Of a stretch of 64,000 nt of DNA, positions 1 through 8,556 are shown piece by piece. This stretch comes from an uncultured Clostridium sp. (GTDB lineage: Bacteria; Bacillota; Clostridia; TANB77; CAG-508): assembly GCA_945865665.1 (NCBI GenBank), contig CAMBEE010000003.1, forward strand, positions 1 to 64,000. The letters run 5' to 3'. Position 1 is the stretch's first letter, and each line of letters opens with the position of its first letter. A model generated the notes under the pieces. That model had not been told where the DNA came from. It did no database searches and saw only the letters and a list, made by a program, of their open reading frames with translations. A program made the position numbers and the translations under genes.

Positions 1-3
1 ATG

Positions 4-223
4 CTCACGAAAGAAATGTATATATGTATATGATTTGAAACATTTTCTCGGTTCAATACGCAACATAAGAATTTCTAAAATAAATTGATGGATAATTCCA
101 CTTAGTCCTCGCTTCGCTCGACGTGAACGCTTTCCATAAATTTATTTAAGAAATTCTAATATTGCTCTAATCACATTCGAAAAGTTTAAAATCATATACA
201 TATATACATTTTTGACCTGAGTG
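4..223 (-). repeat. Long imperfect hairpin element, copy A
   Basis: The segment folds back on itself. Positions 14-35 are perfectly complementary to 191-212. Then comes an internal loop, then an inner AT-rich stem, and a GC-richer tip near 100-125. On the minus strand the core reads GAATGTGATTAGAGCAATAT (ending near 159). The facing strand carries CGGTTC near 49-54. The same core occurs in two other hairpins of this window (near 49968-50172 and 55370-55604) whose outer arms have different sequences. The window edge lies only a few bases outside the element, so its left limit is uncertain. No coding sequence overlaps it. Confidence 0.75.
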
Positions 224-350
224 AGAGAGGCTCAGTTTGATATTTTAGATTTTCTTTTTAAACGTAATGAACAGGATACAATATCAAATATATATAACCC
301 TTAAGGTGGCAACTTGCATACACAAATTTTTTAAAGCTGTGAATTGTAAC

Positions 351-380
351 AAATGGTATGAAAAACATACCATTTTTATT
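351..380 (+). terminator. Intrinsic terminator of an upstream unit
   Basis: AAATGGTATG and CATACCATTT form a 10-bp stem with a 5-base loop, followed by a T-rich tail. It precedes the promoter of the WG-repeat gene, so it probably ends a transcript arriving from the left. Confidence 0.7.
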
Positions 381-389
381 GTTTTTTGC

Positions 390-418
390 TTGAAAATTGG
401 TGCGTATTATGATATATT
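390..418 (+). promoter_or_regulatory. SigA-type promoter of the WG-repeat gene
   Basis: TTGAAA (390-395), a 17-base spacer and TATATT (413-418) lie just upstream of an AGGAGG-type ribosome binding site and the ATG at 445. Confidence 0.55.
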
Positions 419-444
419 TTAGGAGTGAATAGGAGGCTGAAGTA

Positions 445-1968
445 ATGAGTAGAGGAAGAAGATATGATACAGAACCAAAATTGAATATGAAAAAAGTATT
501 TGCAGTAGCTATTGCAATAATAGTAATAATAATGTTCATATTTATAATAAAGGGACTACTAACAAAAGATACAACCTCAGGAAAAATAATAACAAAAAGT
601 TATTTTACATCATATAAAGACAATAAATGGGGAGTTATAGATTCAACAGGAAACAATGTAATTGACCCATCATATAAAGAAATGATAATAGTACCAAATC
701 CTAAAAAAGGTGTGTTTATTTGTACATATGATGTAAACTATGATACAGGTGAATATAAAACAAAAGTTTTAAATGATAAAAATGAAGAAATATTCAAAGA
801 ATATGATAAAATAGAGGCAATCCAAAATACTGACAAGTCTGGAAATCTTATATATGAACAAAATGTATTAAAGGTACAAAAAGATGGAAAATATGGTTTA
901 ATAGATTTTGATGGAAAAGAAGTTATTTCTATGGATTATCAAGATATAACAGCAATTTCAGGAATTGAAAATTCTTTTAAAGTAAAAAAAGATAATAAAT
1001 GTGGAATTGTAGATAGTGATGGAAAAACAGTTATTCAAGCACAATATGCAGATATCGATATTTTAGGGAAAGATAATAAATCTGGATTTATTGTAAAAAA
1101 TGATAATGGAAAATATGGAATTGTAGATTATTCAAATACGCAAGTTTTAGAATCAAAATATGATTCGATTGAAAAAGTGCATGGAAATGATATGTATGTT
1201 GTAACTGTAAATGGAAAACAAAAAATTGTAAATAAACAAGGAAGTGATGTTTTAACAAGTGGATTTGATTCAATAAAACAAATATTGTCATCACAAGAAA
1301 ACGCAGTAATATTCGTACAAAATAATAAATATGGCATAATGGATGTTACTGGAAAAGCTTTAATAGAAGCGCAATATGATAAATTGGAAGAGACAAAAGT
1401 TGGAACATTTATTGCTGTAAAAGATGGTAAATTTGGAATTATAGATATCAATAAAGAGGAAAAATTACCATTTGAATATAGTTCAATAACATATAATGAA
1501 AAAGCGGATATTTATATTACAGAAGATGAAGTTTATAATTCCAATATATTAAATAGTAATCTAGAAACCAAGGCATCAGGAATTTTTATAGAATTAAATG
1601 AGAATAAGGGATATATTAAATTAAGAGTTGACGATGAATATAAATATTATAATTTTAAATTTGAGGAAAAATCTGAAAAAGATATATTCCCAAGTAGAAC
1701 TCTATTTTTAAGTAAAAAAGATGGAAAATACGGATATGTAGATAAAAATGGAAAAGTTATTGTTAATTATATTTATGATGATGCTATGGAACAAAATGAT
1801 TATGGATTTTCAGCAGTTAAAAAAGATGGAAAATGGGGAAGTGTTGATAGTAAAGGAAATGTAACACAAGAACCTACATATAATTTAGATGAATATTTAT
1901 TAATAGATTTTATAGGAAGATGGCATTTTGGTATGGACATCAATATGAATTATTATAACCAATTGTAA
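445..1968 (+). CDS. Membrane-anchored WG-repeat protein
   Basis: 507 residues. A short basic N-terminus is followed by one hydrophobic segment (about residues 17-37) that should act as an uncleaved anchor, leaving the rest outside the membrane. The remainder is made of degenerate repeats of the type DGKYGxID..G..VI...YD, the WG/beta-repeat family. Examples lie near residues 57, 147, 178, 224, 295, 332 and 429. WG repeats are thought to form a beta-propeller-like binding surface; no catalytic residues are evident. The gene has its own promoter and an AGGAGG site 8 bases before ATG. The next gene follows after about 130 bases and may be co-transcribed. Ligand and role are unknown. Confidence 0.8.
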   Translation: MSRGRRYDTEPKLNMKKVFAVAIAIIVIIMFIFIIKGLLTKDTTSGKIITKSYFTSYKDNKWGVIDSTGNNVIDPSYKEMIIVPNPKKGVFICTYDVNYDTGEYKTKVLNDKNEEIFKEYDKIEAIQNTDKSGNLIYEQNVLKVQKDGKYGLIDFDGKEVISMDYQDITAISGIENSFKVKKDNKCGIVDSDGKTVIQAQYADIDILGKDNKSGFIVKNDNGKYGIVDYSNTQVLESKYDSIEKVHGNDMYVVTVNGKQKIVNKQGSDVLTSGFDSIKQILSSQENAVIFVQNNKYGIMDVTGKALIEAQYDKLEETKVGTFIAVKDGKFGIIDINKEEKLPFEYSSITYNEKADIYITEDEVYNSNILNSNLETKASGIFIELNENKGYIKLRVDDEYKYYNFKFEEKSEKDIFPSRTLFLSKKDGKYGYVDKNGKVIVNYIYDDAMEQNDYGFSAVKKDGKWGSVDSKGNVTQEPTYNLDEYLLIDFIGRWHFGMDINMNYYNQL

Positions 1969-2100
1969 ACTTAAAAGAATTAAATTTTCCTAGTTAAAAT
2001 TTAATTCTTTTATTGATATAAATCAATACACAAGTAAAATTACTAAATGAACAAATTAATTAAAAGAGTTTATTTATAAATGAGAGGAATGGAATAAAAA

Positions 2101-3333
2101 ATGGAACTAAAGATGAATTACCAATATACATACTTTGTACATCCTTTTGTAGTAAAGGAAAGTAAATTTCAAAAATATATACAAAGCCTATTAAGAAATA
2201 AAAACTTTAAGCTTATAGTATTTCAAAAAAGTAAAGATATAGAATTATATAATTATTTTTCGCCTAAAACAAGAGAAATGCTATTTTCAGGTTTTGCACA
2301 TTCTAAATCAAAATTAGAAAAACTAGAAGCATTACCAGATGATACAAAGTCTGCTATTTTAAGCAAATATCCTTGTACTATTTTTGAGTATAAATTGGAA
2401 GAAGACATACAGGGGAAAACAGTTGAAGATAAAGGAATATTTTTCAAAATTCAAAAAATTGAAGTAATATGTTTTAATTCTGGAATTTGTTTTTTTATAA
2501 TGAAAACAAATGTTGAGGATAGCAAAGATTTTGCTGATATTTTGAATTTTAATTATAAATTTAGAGATATAAAACAGGAAAATGTTTTAAACAATTATGA
2601 TAAAATTTATTTACAAACAAGTACTTTTAGTGATGTAAGCAAATTAACTGAATTTATAAAAAGTATTACAGGTTCTGATATAGAAACTATGAAACTTGAT
2701 ATAGATACACAAAGATTTTTAACATATTCATATGTTTGTATTGATAGAGAAGCTTGGAACTCAAATAAAAATTTTGAAGATATTGAATATAATTTTGTGA
2801 AATATGCTAATTTTTTGGCAGCAGATAATTCTGTTGATTTAAAACAAAATAAGGCAGTTGAATTTTCACAATGGAAATATGCAAAATTTGGTTTTACAAA
2901 ACAGGGAGTTGTATTATTTACATCTAGCAGTGATATTAACAATTTTACAGATTTACCTGATAAATTTGAAAATGAATATTTTTATACATACATATTGAAC
3001 TTGTATAAAAAAATATATTTAAAGAAATTAGAAACCGAATTTAAAAAATCATCAAATTTGAAGGTTACAAGAAAGAAATTTATTGAATTTACTAAAAATT
3101 TGTGGGTTTTAGATATTACGGAAGATGAAATTGGTTCTAATATAAATTATAGATTATCAAAGGTTTTTGAACTAGATAAATTGTATTATGAAATTAAAAC
3201 TAAGTATGATATTTTATATAAGGAAATGAATATTGAAAAAAATTCAAAAGGTATTATATTTGTGACTATTATTTTAGTAATATCATTAATTTTTAATGTT
3301 CTTAATTATGTGGAAATGATTAAATTGAAGTAA
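2101..3333 (+). CDS. Unknown protein with C-terminal membrane anchor
   Basis: 410 residues; I do not recognise the family. The body is hydrophilic and rich in Lys, Asp, Asn and Phe. A single hydrophobic stretch (about residues 386-404) sits almost at the C-terminus with a few residues after it, so it looks tail-anchored with the large domain in the cytoplasm. No signal peptide, nucleotide-binding motif or metal motif is apparent. A GAGAGGAA site precedes ATG 2101; a second in-frame ATG lies four codons later and is an alternative start. It stands between a WG-repeat membrane protein and acpS; neither clearly explains it. Confidence 0.75.
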   Translation: MELKMNYQYTYFVHPFVVKESKFQKYIQSLLRNKNFKLIVFQKSKDIELYNYFSPKTREMLFSGFAHSKSKLEKLEALPDDTKSAILSKYPCTIFEYKLEEDIQGKTVEDKGIFFKIQKIEVICFNSGICFFIMKTNVEDSKDFADILNFNYKFRDIKQENVLNNYDKIYLQTSTFSDVSKLTEFIKSITGSDIETMKLDIDTQRFLTYSYVCIDREAWNSNKNFEDIEYNFVKYANFLAADNSVDLKQNKAVEFSQWKYAKFGFTKQGVVLFTSSSDINNFTDLPDKFENEYFYTYILNLYKKIYLKKLETEFKKSSNLKVTRKKFIEFTKNLWVLDITEDEIGSNINYRLSKVFELDKLYYEIKTKYDILYKEMNIEKNSKGIIFVTIILVISLIFNVLNYVEMIKLK

Positions 3334-3394
3334 GTAAATTTCTAAAAAATAAGTACAATTTGAGATATAGTTTTCATAGGGGGATAGAGAATTT

Positions 3395-3772
3395 ATGAAG
3401 ATTAGTTGTGGAACAGATATTATTGAAGTTGATAGAGTTAGAACTAGCATAGAGAATGTTGGAGAAAAGTTTTTAAAAAAGGTTTTTACAGATAATGAGA
3501 TTAGATATTGTGAATCTAAAAAAACACAAAAATACCAACATTATGCTGGTAGGTTTGCAGCAAAAGAAGCGGTATTTAAAGCAATTTCAGGGCAATTAGA
3601 AGACAAGTATTCTGTGTGCTGGAAAGATATTGAAGTAGAAAATGATAGTCAAGGTAGACCAAGTGTGAATTTATTTAATGTTGATATGAAAAAAATCGAA
3701 AATATTGATATAAGTATTTCTCATTGTAAATCATATGCTACTGCAAATGTTGTGATTTTGTTTAATGATTAA
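3395..3772 (+). CDS. acpS: Holo-[acyl-carrier-protein] synthase
   Basis: 125 residues, the usual length for AcpS. The enzyme moves 4'-phosphopantetheine from coenzyme A to a serine of apo-ACP, activating it for fatty-acid synthesis in the cytoplasm. The N-terminal GTDIIEVDR holds the Mg-binding Asp8, and RFAAKEAVFKA holds Glu58 with the CoA-binding basic residues. A GGGGG site lies before ATG. tatD follows after 16 bases, so the two are likely co-transcribed. Identification rests on both signature motifs. Confidence 0.95.
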   Translation: MKISCGTDIIEVDRVRTSIENVGEKFLKKVFTDNEIRYCESKKTQKYQHYAGRFAAKEAVFKAISGQLEDKYSVCWKDIEVENDSQGRPSVNLFNVDMKKIENIDISISHCKSYATANVVILFND

Positions 3773-3788
3773 TTGAGAGGAAAATAGT

Positions 3789-4562
3789 ATGAGTTTGTTT
3801 GATAGTCATAGTCATTTAAATGACGAAAAATTTGATGAAGATAGAGATAAAATAATTAAAGAAATTTATGAGTCTGGAGTAACTAATTTTATTACAGCAG
3901 GATATAGTGTAGAAAGTTCTAAAAAAGCGATAGAAATATCTAAAAAATATGACTTTATATACACAACAGCGGGAGTTTCACCTAATGATATTCCACAAAC
4001 TGAAGAAGAATTGTGGAAACAATTAAATGAAATTGAAGAAATTGCTAAAAATAATAATAAAGTTGTTGCAATAGGTGAGATAGGTCTTGATTATTATTGG
4101 AATACAGATAATAAAGAATTACAGAAAAAAGCATTTATTGAACAAATAAAAATAGCCAATAAATGTGGATTACCAATTGTTATTCATACAAGAGATGCAG
4201 TTATGGATACATTACAAATTTTAAAGGAAAATCCAGTTATAAAAAAAGGAGTATTTCATTGCTGTCCACAAAATAGAGAACTAATAAAAGAGGGTTTAAA
4301 GCTTGGATTTTATATATCTTTTGCAGGACCGATTACTTTTAAAAGTTCAAAAAATGCGGTTGAGATGATTAATTTAGTTCCTAATGATAGAATTTTAATA
4401 GAAACAGATAGCCCATATCTTGCACCAGAGCCTGTTAGAGGAACACGTAATACACCTGCAAATGTAAGATTTGTTGCTCAAAAAATTGCTGATGCAAAGG
4501 GTTTAACTTTAGAGGAAGTTGAAAAAATAACTTTTGAAAATACAAAAAATGTCCTTTTTTGA
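3789..4562 (+). CDS. TatD family metal-dependent DNase
   Basis: 257 residues, the normal length of TatD/YabD hydrolases. These are TIM-barrel enzymes of the amidohydrolase superfamily; family members act as 3'-5' exonucleases or in DNA repair. Metal-binding motifs are visible: DSHSHL (HxH at residues 7-9), GEIGLDYYW near residue 94, IVIHTRDA, FHCC, and ETDSPYLAPEP near residue 204. A GAGAGGAAAA site precedes ATG 3789. The stop codon lies inside the terminator hairpin that separates it from the convergent htpX. The exact substrate cannot be told from sequence. Confidence 0.93.
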   Translation: MSLFDSHSHLNDEKFDEDRDKIIKEIYESGVTNFITAGYSVESSKKAIEISKKYDFIYTTAGVSPNDIPQTEEELWKQLNEIEEIAKNNNKVVAIGEIGLDYYWNTDNKELQKKAFIEQIKIANKCGLPIVIHTRDAVMDTLQILKENPVIKKGVFHCCPQNRELIKEGLKLGFYISFAGPITFKSSKNAVEMINLVPNDRILIETDSPYLAPEPVRGTRNTPANVRFVAQKIADAKGLTLEEVEKITFENTKNVLF

Positions 4563-4577
4563 TAAGGACATTTTTGT
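4545..4577. terminator. Bidirectional terminator between tatD and htpX
   Basis: AAAAATGTCC pairs with GGACATTTTT around the stop codon of the TatD gene, with T-runs on both strands. It serves the convergent transcripts; the htpX stop codon directly abuts it. Confidence 0.8.
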
Positions 4578-5480
4578 TTATCTAATATTTCTTAATGCTT
4601 CAATTCTATCTTCTGTACTTGGATGAGTTGACCAAAGTGAAGATGATTTCTTTTTACCTTTTTCCCCATTTTTCTTAAATGGATTTATAATATACATATT
4701 TGCAGTAGCAGAATTTGCTGACTGTAATTCATTAGGGTCATTTTCAAGTTTTTGTAAAGCTGATATTAATCCATCTGGGTTACGAGTAAATTCCACAGCC
4801 GTACTATCTGCTAAAAATTCTCTTTTTCTAGAAAGAGCAAGTTGCATTAAAGTACCAAAAATAGGTGATAATATTAAACAAATTAAACCTAATAGCATAA
4901 GTACTCCATTAGCTTTGCTTTCACTATCTCTGTCTTTTGTACCACCCAAGAAAAGAACTCTTGAGAACATATCTGATAACATTACAATAAGACCTACAAA
5001 TACTGATACAACAGCGCTTAAAAGAATATCATAATTTTTAATATGACTCATTTCATGGGCGATAACGCCTTCTAATTCATAATAATCTAATTTTTCTAAT
5101 AAACCAGTAGTAACACAAATTACAGCATGTTCTGGATTTCTACCTGTTGCAAATGCATTAGGTTGAGCATCTTCTACTACATATAAATCAGGCTTTTTTG
5201 GAAGTCCTGCAGTTACCATTAAGGCATCTAAAATATTTACAAGTTTTAAATCTTCTTCTCTTGTTGCAGGTCTTGCGTGACATGAAGCTAAAACAATTTT
5301 ATCACTAAAATAATAAGAACCCCAAGCACTTGCTATAGAAAAAATTAATGCAATTACTATTGATAAACTACCTAATTCTAAAGCATTACAAATATAATAA
5401 ACGATTAGTGTTATTACAAGTATAAATATTGATACGATTATTCCAGATTCAATTTTATTTTTTTTACTAGTTGCAAACAT
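4578..5480 (-). CDS. htpX: HtpX-type zinc metalloprotease
   Basis: 300 residues, M48 family. HtpX is an integral membrane protease that degrades damaged membrane proteins with its active site facing the cytoplasm. Two hydrophobic segments occur near the N-terminus (about 12-32 and 37-55). The zinc motif HEMSH lies near residues 141-145, two further hydrophobic segments follow, and the third ligand should be in the REFLADS region. GNP-type loop sequence NAFATGRNPEHA is also present. AAAGGAG precedes the ATG. It lies downstream of lemA on the same strand, a common pairing in bacteria, with a terminator-like hairpin between them that may reduce its expression relative to lemA. Confidence 0.93.
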   Translation of the reverse strand: MFATSKKNKIESGIIVSIFILVITLIVYYICNALELGSLSIVIALIFSIASAWGSYYFSDKIVLASCHARPATREEDLKLVNILDALMVTAGLPKKPDLYVVEDAQPNAFATGRNPEHAVICVTTGLLEKLDYYELEGVIAHEMSHIKNYDILLSAVVSVFVGLIVMLSDMFSRVLFLGGTKDRDSESKANGVLMLLGLICLILSPIFGTLMQLALSRKREFLADSTAVEFTRNPDGLISALQKLENDPNELQSANSATANMYIINPFKKNGEKGKKKSSSLWSTHPSTEDRIEALRNIR

Positions 5481-5513
5481 ATAAATCTCCTTTCACATAA
5501 CTAAGATTATCTA

Positions 5514-5547
5514 AAATAAAAAGGGGTGCCTAAAACACAACCCCTTA
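5514..5547 (-). terminator. Terminator or attenuator between lemA and htpX
   Basis: On the minus strand AAGGGGT and ACCCCTT form a stem followed by a T-run. It comes right after the lemA stop and before htpX, so it could end most lemA transcripts while letting some reach htpX. Confidence 0.7.
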
Positions 5548-5555
5548 AAATTTAC

Positions 5556-6116
5556 TTATGCATTTTTACCAAAATCAACTTTTACATTTTTTCTAGCTTC
5601 AGCGCTTTCAGCTGCGAATAATTCGCGAGGTTGGAAATTGAACATTCCTGCAATTATGTTAGAAGGGAAAAGTTGTAATTTTTGGTTGTACATTGTTACA
5701 CTATCATTGTAGAATTGTCTAGAAAAAGAAATTTTATTTTCTGTATTTCTTAATTCTTCAGATAATTCAGAAAAGTTTTGATTTGCTTTTAATTCTGGAT
5801 AACTTTCTGAAACAGCCATTATTGTTTTTAATGCTCCTGAAAGTTGATTATCTAAATCAGCTTTTTCAGCAACTGTTCCGGCGTTTGCCCAAGAAGTTCT
5901 TAATTGTGCTATTTTTTCAAAAGTTTCTGATTCGTGTGATGTATATCCTTTTACAGTTTCAACAAAGTTTGGAATTAAATCAAATCTTCTTTGTAATTGT
6001 ACATCGATTTGGCTCCAAGCATTGTCAACTTTTACTCTAGCAGATACTAATCCATTGTACATTGATATTATTGCAATTACGATTATTACTACTATTGCTA
6101 ATATAATCCATCCCAT
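5556..6116 (-). CDS. lemA: LemA family membrane protein
   Basis: 186 residues, typical LemA length. One N-terminal hydrophobic segment (residues 2-19) is followed by a long helical region with the family signatures YNGLVSARVKVDNAWSQIDVQLQRR and LIPNLV-like LIPNFVETVKGY, then YPELKANQNF and FQPRELF near the end. The protein is likely anchored with its helical part on one side of the membrane; its biochemical role is not established. A strong AAAGGAGG site precedes the start. Gene order lemA-htpX suggests a shared role in membrane quality control. Confidence 0.93.
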   Translation of the reverse strand: MGWIILAIVVIIVIAIISMYNGLVSARVKVDNAWSQIDVQLQRRFDLIPNFVETVKGYTSHESETFEKIAQLRTSWANAGTVAEKADLDNQLSGALKTIMAVSESYPELKANQNFSELSEELRNTENKISFSRQFYNDSVTMYNQKLQLFPSNIIAGMFNFQPRELFAAESAEARKNVKVDFGKNA

Positions 6117-6292
6117 AGTTTTGCCTCCTTTTTTATTATATACAATTTATAAATTGATAATAACATAAATTGAGCTTTTTAACAAGAGATTTTGAATAAA
6201 AGATAAAAAATATTCAAAAAAAATATGTACTATTTCCAAGGCTTACAGCATATACTATAATGAACCACTTGTAGTTCTAGGCTTGTACAAAT

Positions 6293-6321
6293 TTGACAAA
6301 AACAAAAAAATATAGTATAAT
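6293..6321 (+). promoter_or_regulatory. Consensus SigA promoter of the 3D-domain gene
   Basis: TTGACA (6293-6298), 17-base spacer, TATAAT (6316-6321). The leader to the start codon is only about 30 bases, so a large riboswitch is excluded here. Confidence 0.85.
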
Positions 6322-6355
6322 TAAAAGCGATGCCAAAAGGAGGTATTAAAAATTT

Positions 6356-7306
6356 ATGAAAAAAGAAGAAAAAGCTTCAATTTCTATAATGAAAATCATA
6401 TGTGTTAGTATAATATTAATATTAATTTCAGGAATAGGAGTAATGGCAGTAAATACAAACTTGAAAGATATTAAAATAGTGCTACAAAACGGATATGAAT
6501 TAACAGTATTAACATCAAAAACAACTGTTAATGAAATATTAGAAGAAAATAATATTGTTTTAGATGAAAATCAAAAAACAATACCAGAAGCTAAAGAAGA
6601 AGTAACAGCAGGAACTGTTATAAAAATAGTAGATAAATCATACAACGAAGTTCAAATAGCAAAAGTTTCTGAAGAAGGAGTACAAACAACATTAGACGAT
6701 TTATTAAATAATTATGCTCCAATTACAGAAAAAATAGTTACAGAGCAAGTTGAAATACCTTATGAAACAGTAACAAAAAATTCAGCAGGAACAAGCACAA
6801 ATACAACAAATAAAGTGTTACAACAAGGGAAAAATGGGTTAAAAGAAGTAACATATAAAATAAAATATCAAAATGAAGTAGAAATTGAAAAAACACAATT
6901 ATCTGAAAAGGTAATTACAGAACCTGTAAATAAAATAGTACAGGTAAATAAAGTAACATCAAGAGCAGGAACAACAACAAGAGCTGCAGCAACTACAACA
7001 GCTACAACAACAGCAGCAACAGCTGGAACACAAGTATATAAAATAACAGCATATTGTCCATGTGCAAAATGTTGTGGTAAAGCAACAGGAAGAACAGCAA
7101 TGGGAACAAAAGCTACAGCAGGAAGAACAATTGCTGCATCAGGAAAATTTGCATTTGGTACAAAATTAAATATTAATGGTCATGTATATACTGTCGAGGA
7201 CAGAGGTGGGGCTATTAATGGAAATAAAATTGACATATTTGTAAATTCTCATGCCGAAGCATTAGCTTGGGGTGTAAGATATTTACCAGTAAGTGTTGCT
7301 CAATAA
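6356..7306 (+). CDS. Secreted G5/3D-domain cell-wall protein
   Basis: 316 residues. A hydrophobic segment (about 12-30) anchors or exports the protein. Then follow a DUF348-like segment (about 36-95, LQNGYELTVLTSKTTVNEIL), a G5-like domain (about 105-195) and a Thr/Ala-rich linker (about 198-223). The C-terminal 3D domain (about 227-316) has TAYCPCAKCCG, a VEDRGG motif and the KIDIFV strand carrying acidic residues of a double-psi barrel. This architecture is shared by YabE/YocH-type and Rpf2-like wall hydrolases, which act on peptidoglycan glycan strands. Here no separate catalytic Rpf domain is present, so activity would rest on the 3D domain. AAAGGAGG precedes the ATG. Confidence 0.88.
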   Translation: MKKEEKASISIMKIICVSIILILISGIGVMAVNTNLKDIKIVLQNGYELTVLTSKTTVNEILEENNIVLDENQKTIPEAKEEVTAGTVIKIVDKSYNEVQIAKVSEEGVQTTLDDLLNNYAPITEKIVTEQVEIPYETVTKNSAGTSTNTTNKVLQQGKNGLKEVTYKIKYQNEVEIEKTQLSEKVITEPVNKIVQVNKVTSRAGTTTRAAATTTATTTAATAGTQVYKITAYCPCAKCCGKATGRTAMGTKATAGRTIAASGKFAFGTKLNINGHVYTVEDRGGAINGNKIDIFVNSHAEALAWGVRYLPVSVAQ

Positions 7307-7321
7307 TAACATATGATTTAT

Positions 7322-7347
7322 AAGGGCTCTAGTGATAGAGTCTTTTT
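7322..7347 (+). terminator. Intrinsic terminator
   Basis: GGCTCTA and TAGAGTC form a short stem with loop GTGA, followed by TTTTT, just after the 3D-domain gene. Confidence 0.65.
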
Positions 7348-7431
7348 ACATTGTTGAAAAATAATCACAATTTAGTTTTATGAAGTGAATTAATAAATAC
7401 TAAAAACTTTAAAAATATTTGTTTTGTTCGC

Positions 7432-7460
7432 TTGATTTGTAATAAAAAAATTAGTATAAT
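7432..7460 (+). promoter_or_regulatory. Promoter of a candidate small RNA
   Basis: TTGATT (7432-7437), 17 bases, TATAAT (7455-7460), with no ribosome binding site or open reading frame directly after it. It drives a structured segment starting near 7468. Confidence 0.65.
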
Positions 7461-7467
7461 CTTTTAC

Positions 7468-7620
7468 AAGATAAGCAAAACAGAGTGTGGCGTTAGTTGT
7501 TACAATGAGAAAATTAGACAACGAAAAAACACATCTCTGTCTGGTCGTTAGAGATGCATTTTAACTTTTAAAATTATATTTAGCGACACGCCGCAATCTG
7601 TGGTCGCTTATCTTTCTATA
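7468..7620 (+). ncRNA. Candidate structured small RNA upstream of exoA
   Basis: About 150 noncoding bases downstream of a good promoter and GC-richer than their flanks. The outer stem AAGATAAGC pairs with GCTTATCTT near the two ends. ACAGAGTGTGGCG pairs imperfectly with CGCCGCAATCTGT. Inside lie a hairpin GTTGT/ACAAC and a hairpin CATCTCT/AGAGATG (7532-7556) whose loop TCGTT can pair with AACGA at 7520-7524. I do not recognise it as 6S, tmRNA, SRP or RNase P RNA. It could be an independent RNA or part of the exoA leader, since the 3' end is followed by only about 100 bases before exoA. Function is unknown. Confidence 0.5.
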
Positions 7621-7717
7621 ATTATTATACTCATAATAAAAGCAAAAGTCAATATTTTCGAAATTTTTGTTTTGTTAAATAAAAAATTATAATAGTAGAT
7701 ACTGGAAAGGAAAAAAT

Positions 7718-8470
7718 ATGAAATTAATATCATGGAATGTAAATGGAATAAGAGCATGCTTAAACAAAGGCTTTGCAGACGCATTTAAGCAATTAGATGC
7801 AGACATATTTTGTATACAAGAAACAAAATGCCAACCAGAACAAGTAGAATTAGAATTTGAAGGATATACAAGTTATTGGAATAGTGCAGAGAAAAAAGGA
7901 TATTCCGGAACAGCGATATTTACAAAGCAAAAACCTTTAAATGTAACTTATGGAATAGGAATAGAAGAACATGACAAAGAAGGAAGAGTAATTACACTAG
8001 AATTTGAAAAATTTTATATGGTAGATATATATACACCAAATTCAAAAAGAGAATTAGAAAGACTAGACTATAGACAAATATGGGAAGATGAAATTAGAAA
8101 GTACTTGTTAAAATTAAATGAGACAAAACCAGTTATAATGTGTGGAGATTTAAATGTGGCACATGAAGAAATAGACTTAAAAAATCCAAAAACAAATAGA
8201 CACAATGCGGGTTTTACAGACGAAGAACGCAAAAAAATGACTGAATTACTAGATGCTGGCTTTACAGATTCATTTAGATATCTATATCCAGATAAAGAAA
8301 ATGCATATAGTTGGTGGTCATATATGGGACATGCAAGAGAGAAAAATGTAGGCTGGAGAATTGATTATTTTATTGTATCAAAATCAATAGAGAATGAAAT
8401 AAAAGAAGCAACAATATACCCAGAAATTATGGGTAGTGACCATTGTCCAGTTGGATTAGAAATTTTTTAA
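7718..8470 (+). CDS. exoA: Exodeoxyribonuclease III / AP endonuclease
   Basis: 250 residues, the usual size of the bacterial ExoA/Xth enzymes. It cuts the backbone 5' to abasic sites and trims 3' ends during base-excision repair. Motifs of the EEP nuclease fold are all visible: WNVNGIRA, IQETKC with the catalytic Glu, VDIYTPNS, GDLNVAHEEIDL with the catalytic Asp-Asn, WWSY, WRIDYF and the terminal GSDHCPV with the Asp-His pair. GGAAAGGAA precedes ATG. It follows the candidate RNA at 7468 and precedes an AI-2E family permease. Confidence 0.95.
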   Translation: MKLISWNVNGIRACLNKGFADAFKQLDADIFCIQETKCQPEQVELEFEGYTSYWNSAEKKGYSGTAIFTKQKPLNVTYGIGIEEHDKEGRVITLEFEKFYMVDIYTPNSKRELERLDYRQIWEDEIRKYLLKLNETKPVIMCGDLNVAHEEIDLKNPKTNRHNAGFTDEERKKMTELLDAGFTDSFRYLYPDKENAYSWWSYMGHAREKNVGWRIDYFIVSKSIENEIKEATIYPEIMGSDHCPVGLEIF

Positions 8471-8556
8471 TAATGTGTATTGGTGAAAATAATTATTGTT
8501 TTGATTATGTCAAATTAAATTGTTTTTCAACTGTAGTAAGGAAAGGAGCAAAATAA

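Noticed and set aside
258..539. 93-codon reading frame on the minus strand
   Set aside because: Covers the promoter and the start of the WG-repeat gene antisense; no ribosome site; low-complexity Ile/Phe/Tyr composition.
5783..6040. Plus-strand frame opposite lemA
   Set aside because: Leu/Phe/Gln-rich shadow of lemA codons, typical of antisense frames.
7468..7620. 6S RNA or tmRNA
   Set aside because: No single long hairpin with a large central bubble and no tRNA-like ends; length and branching do not fit.
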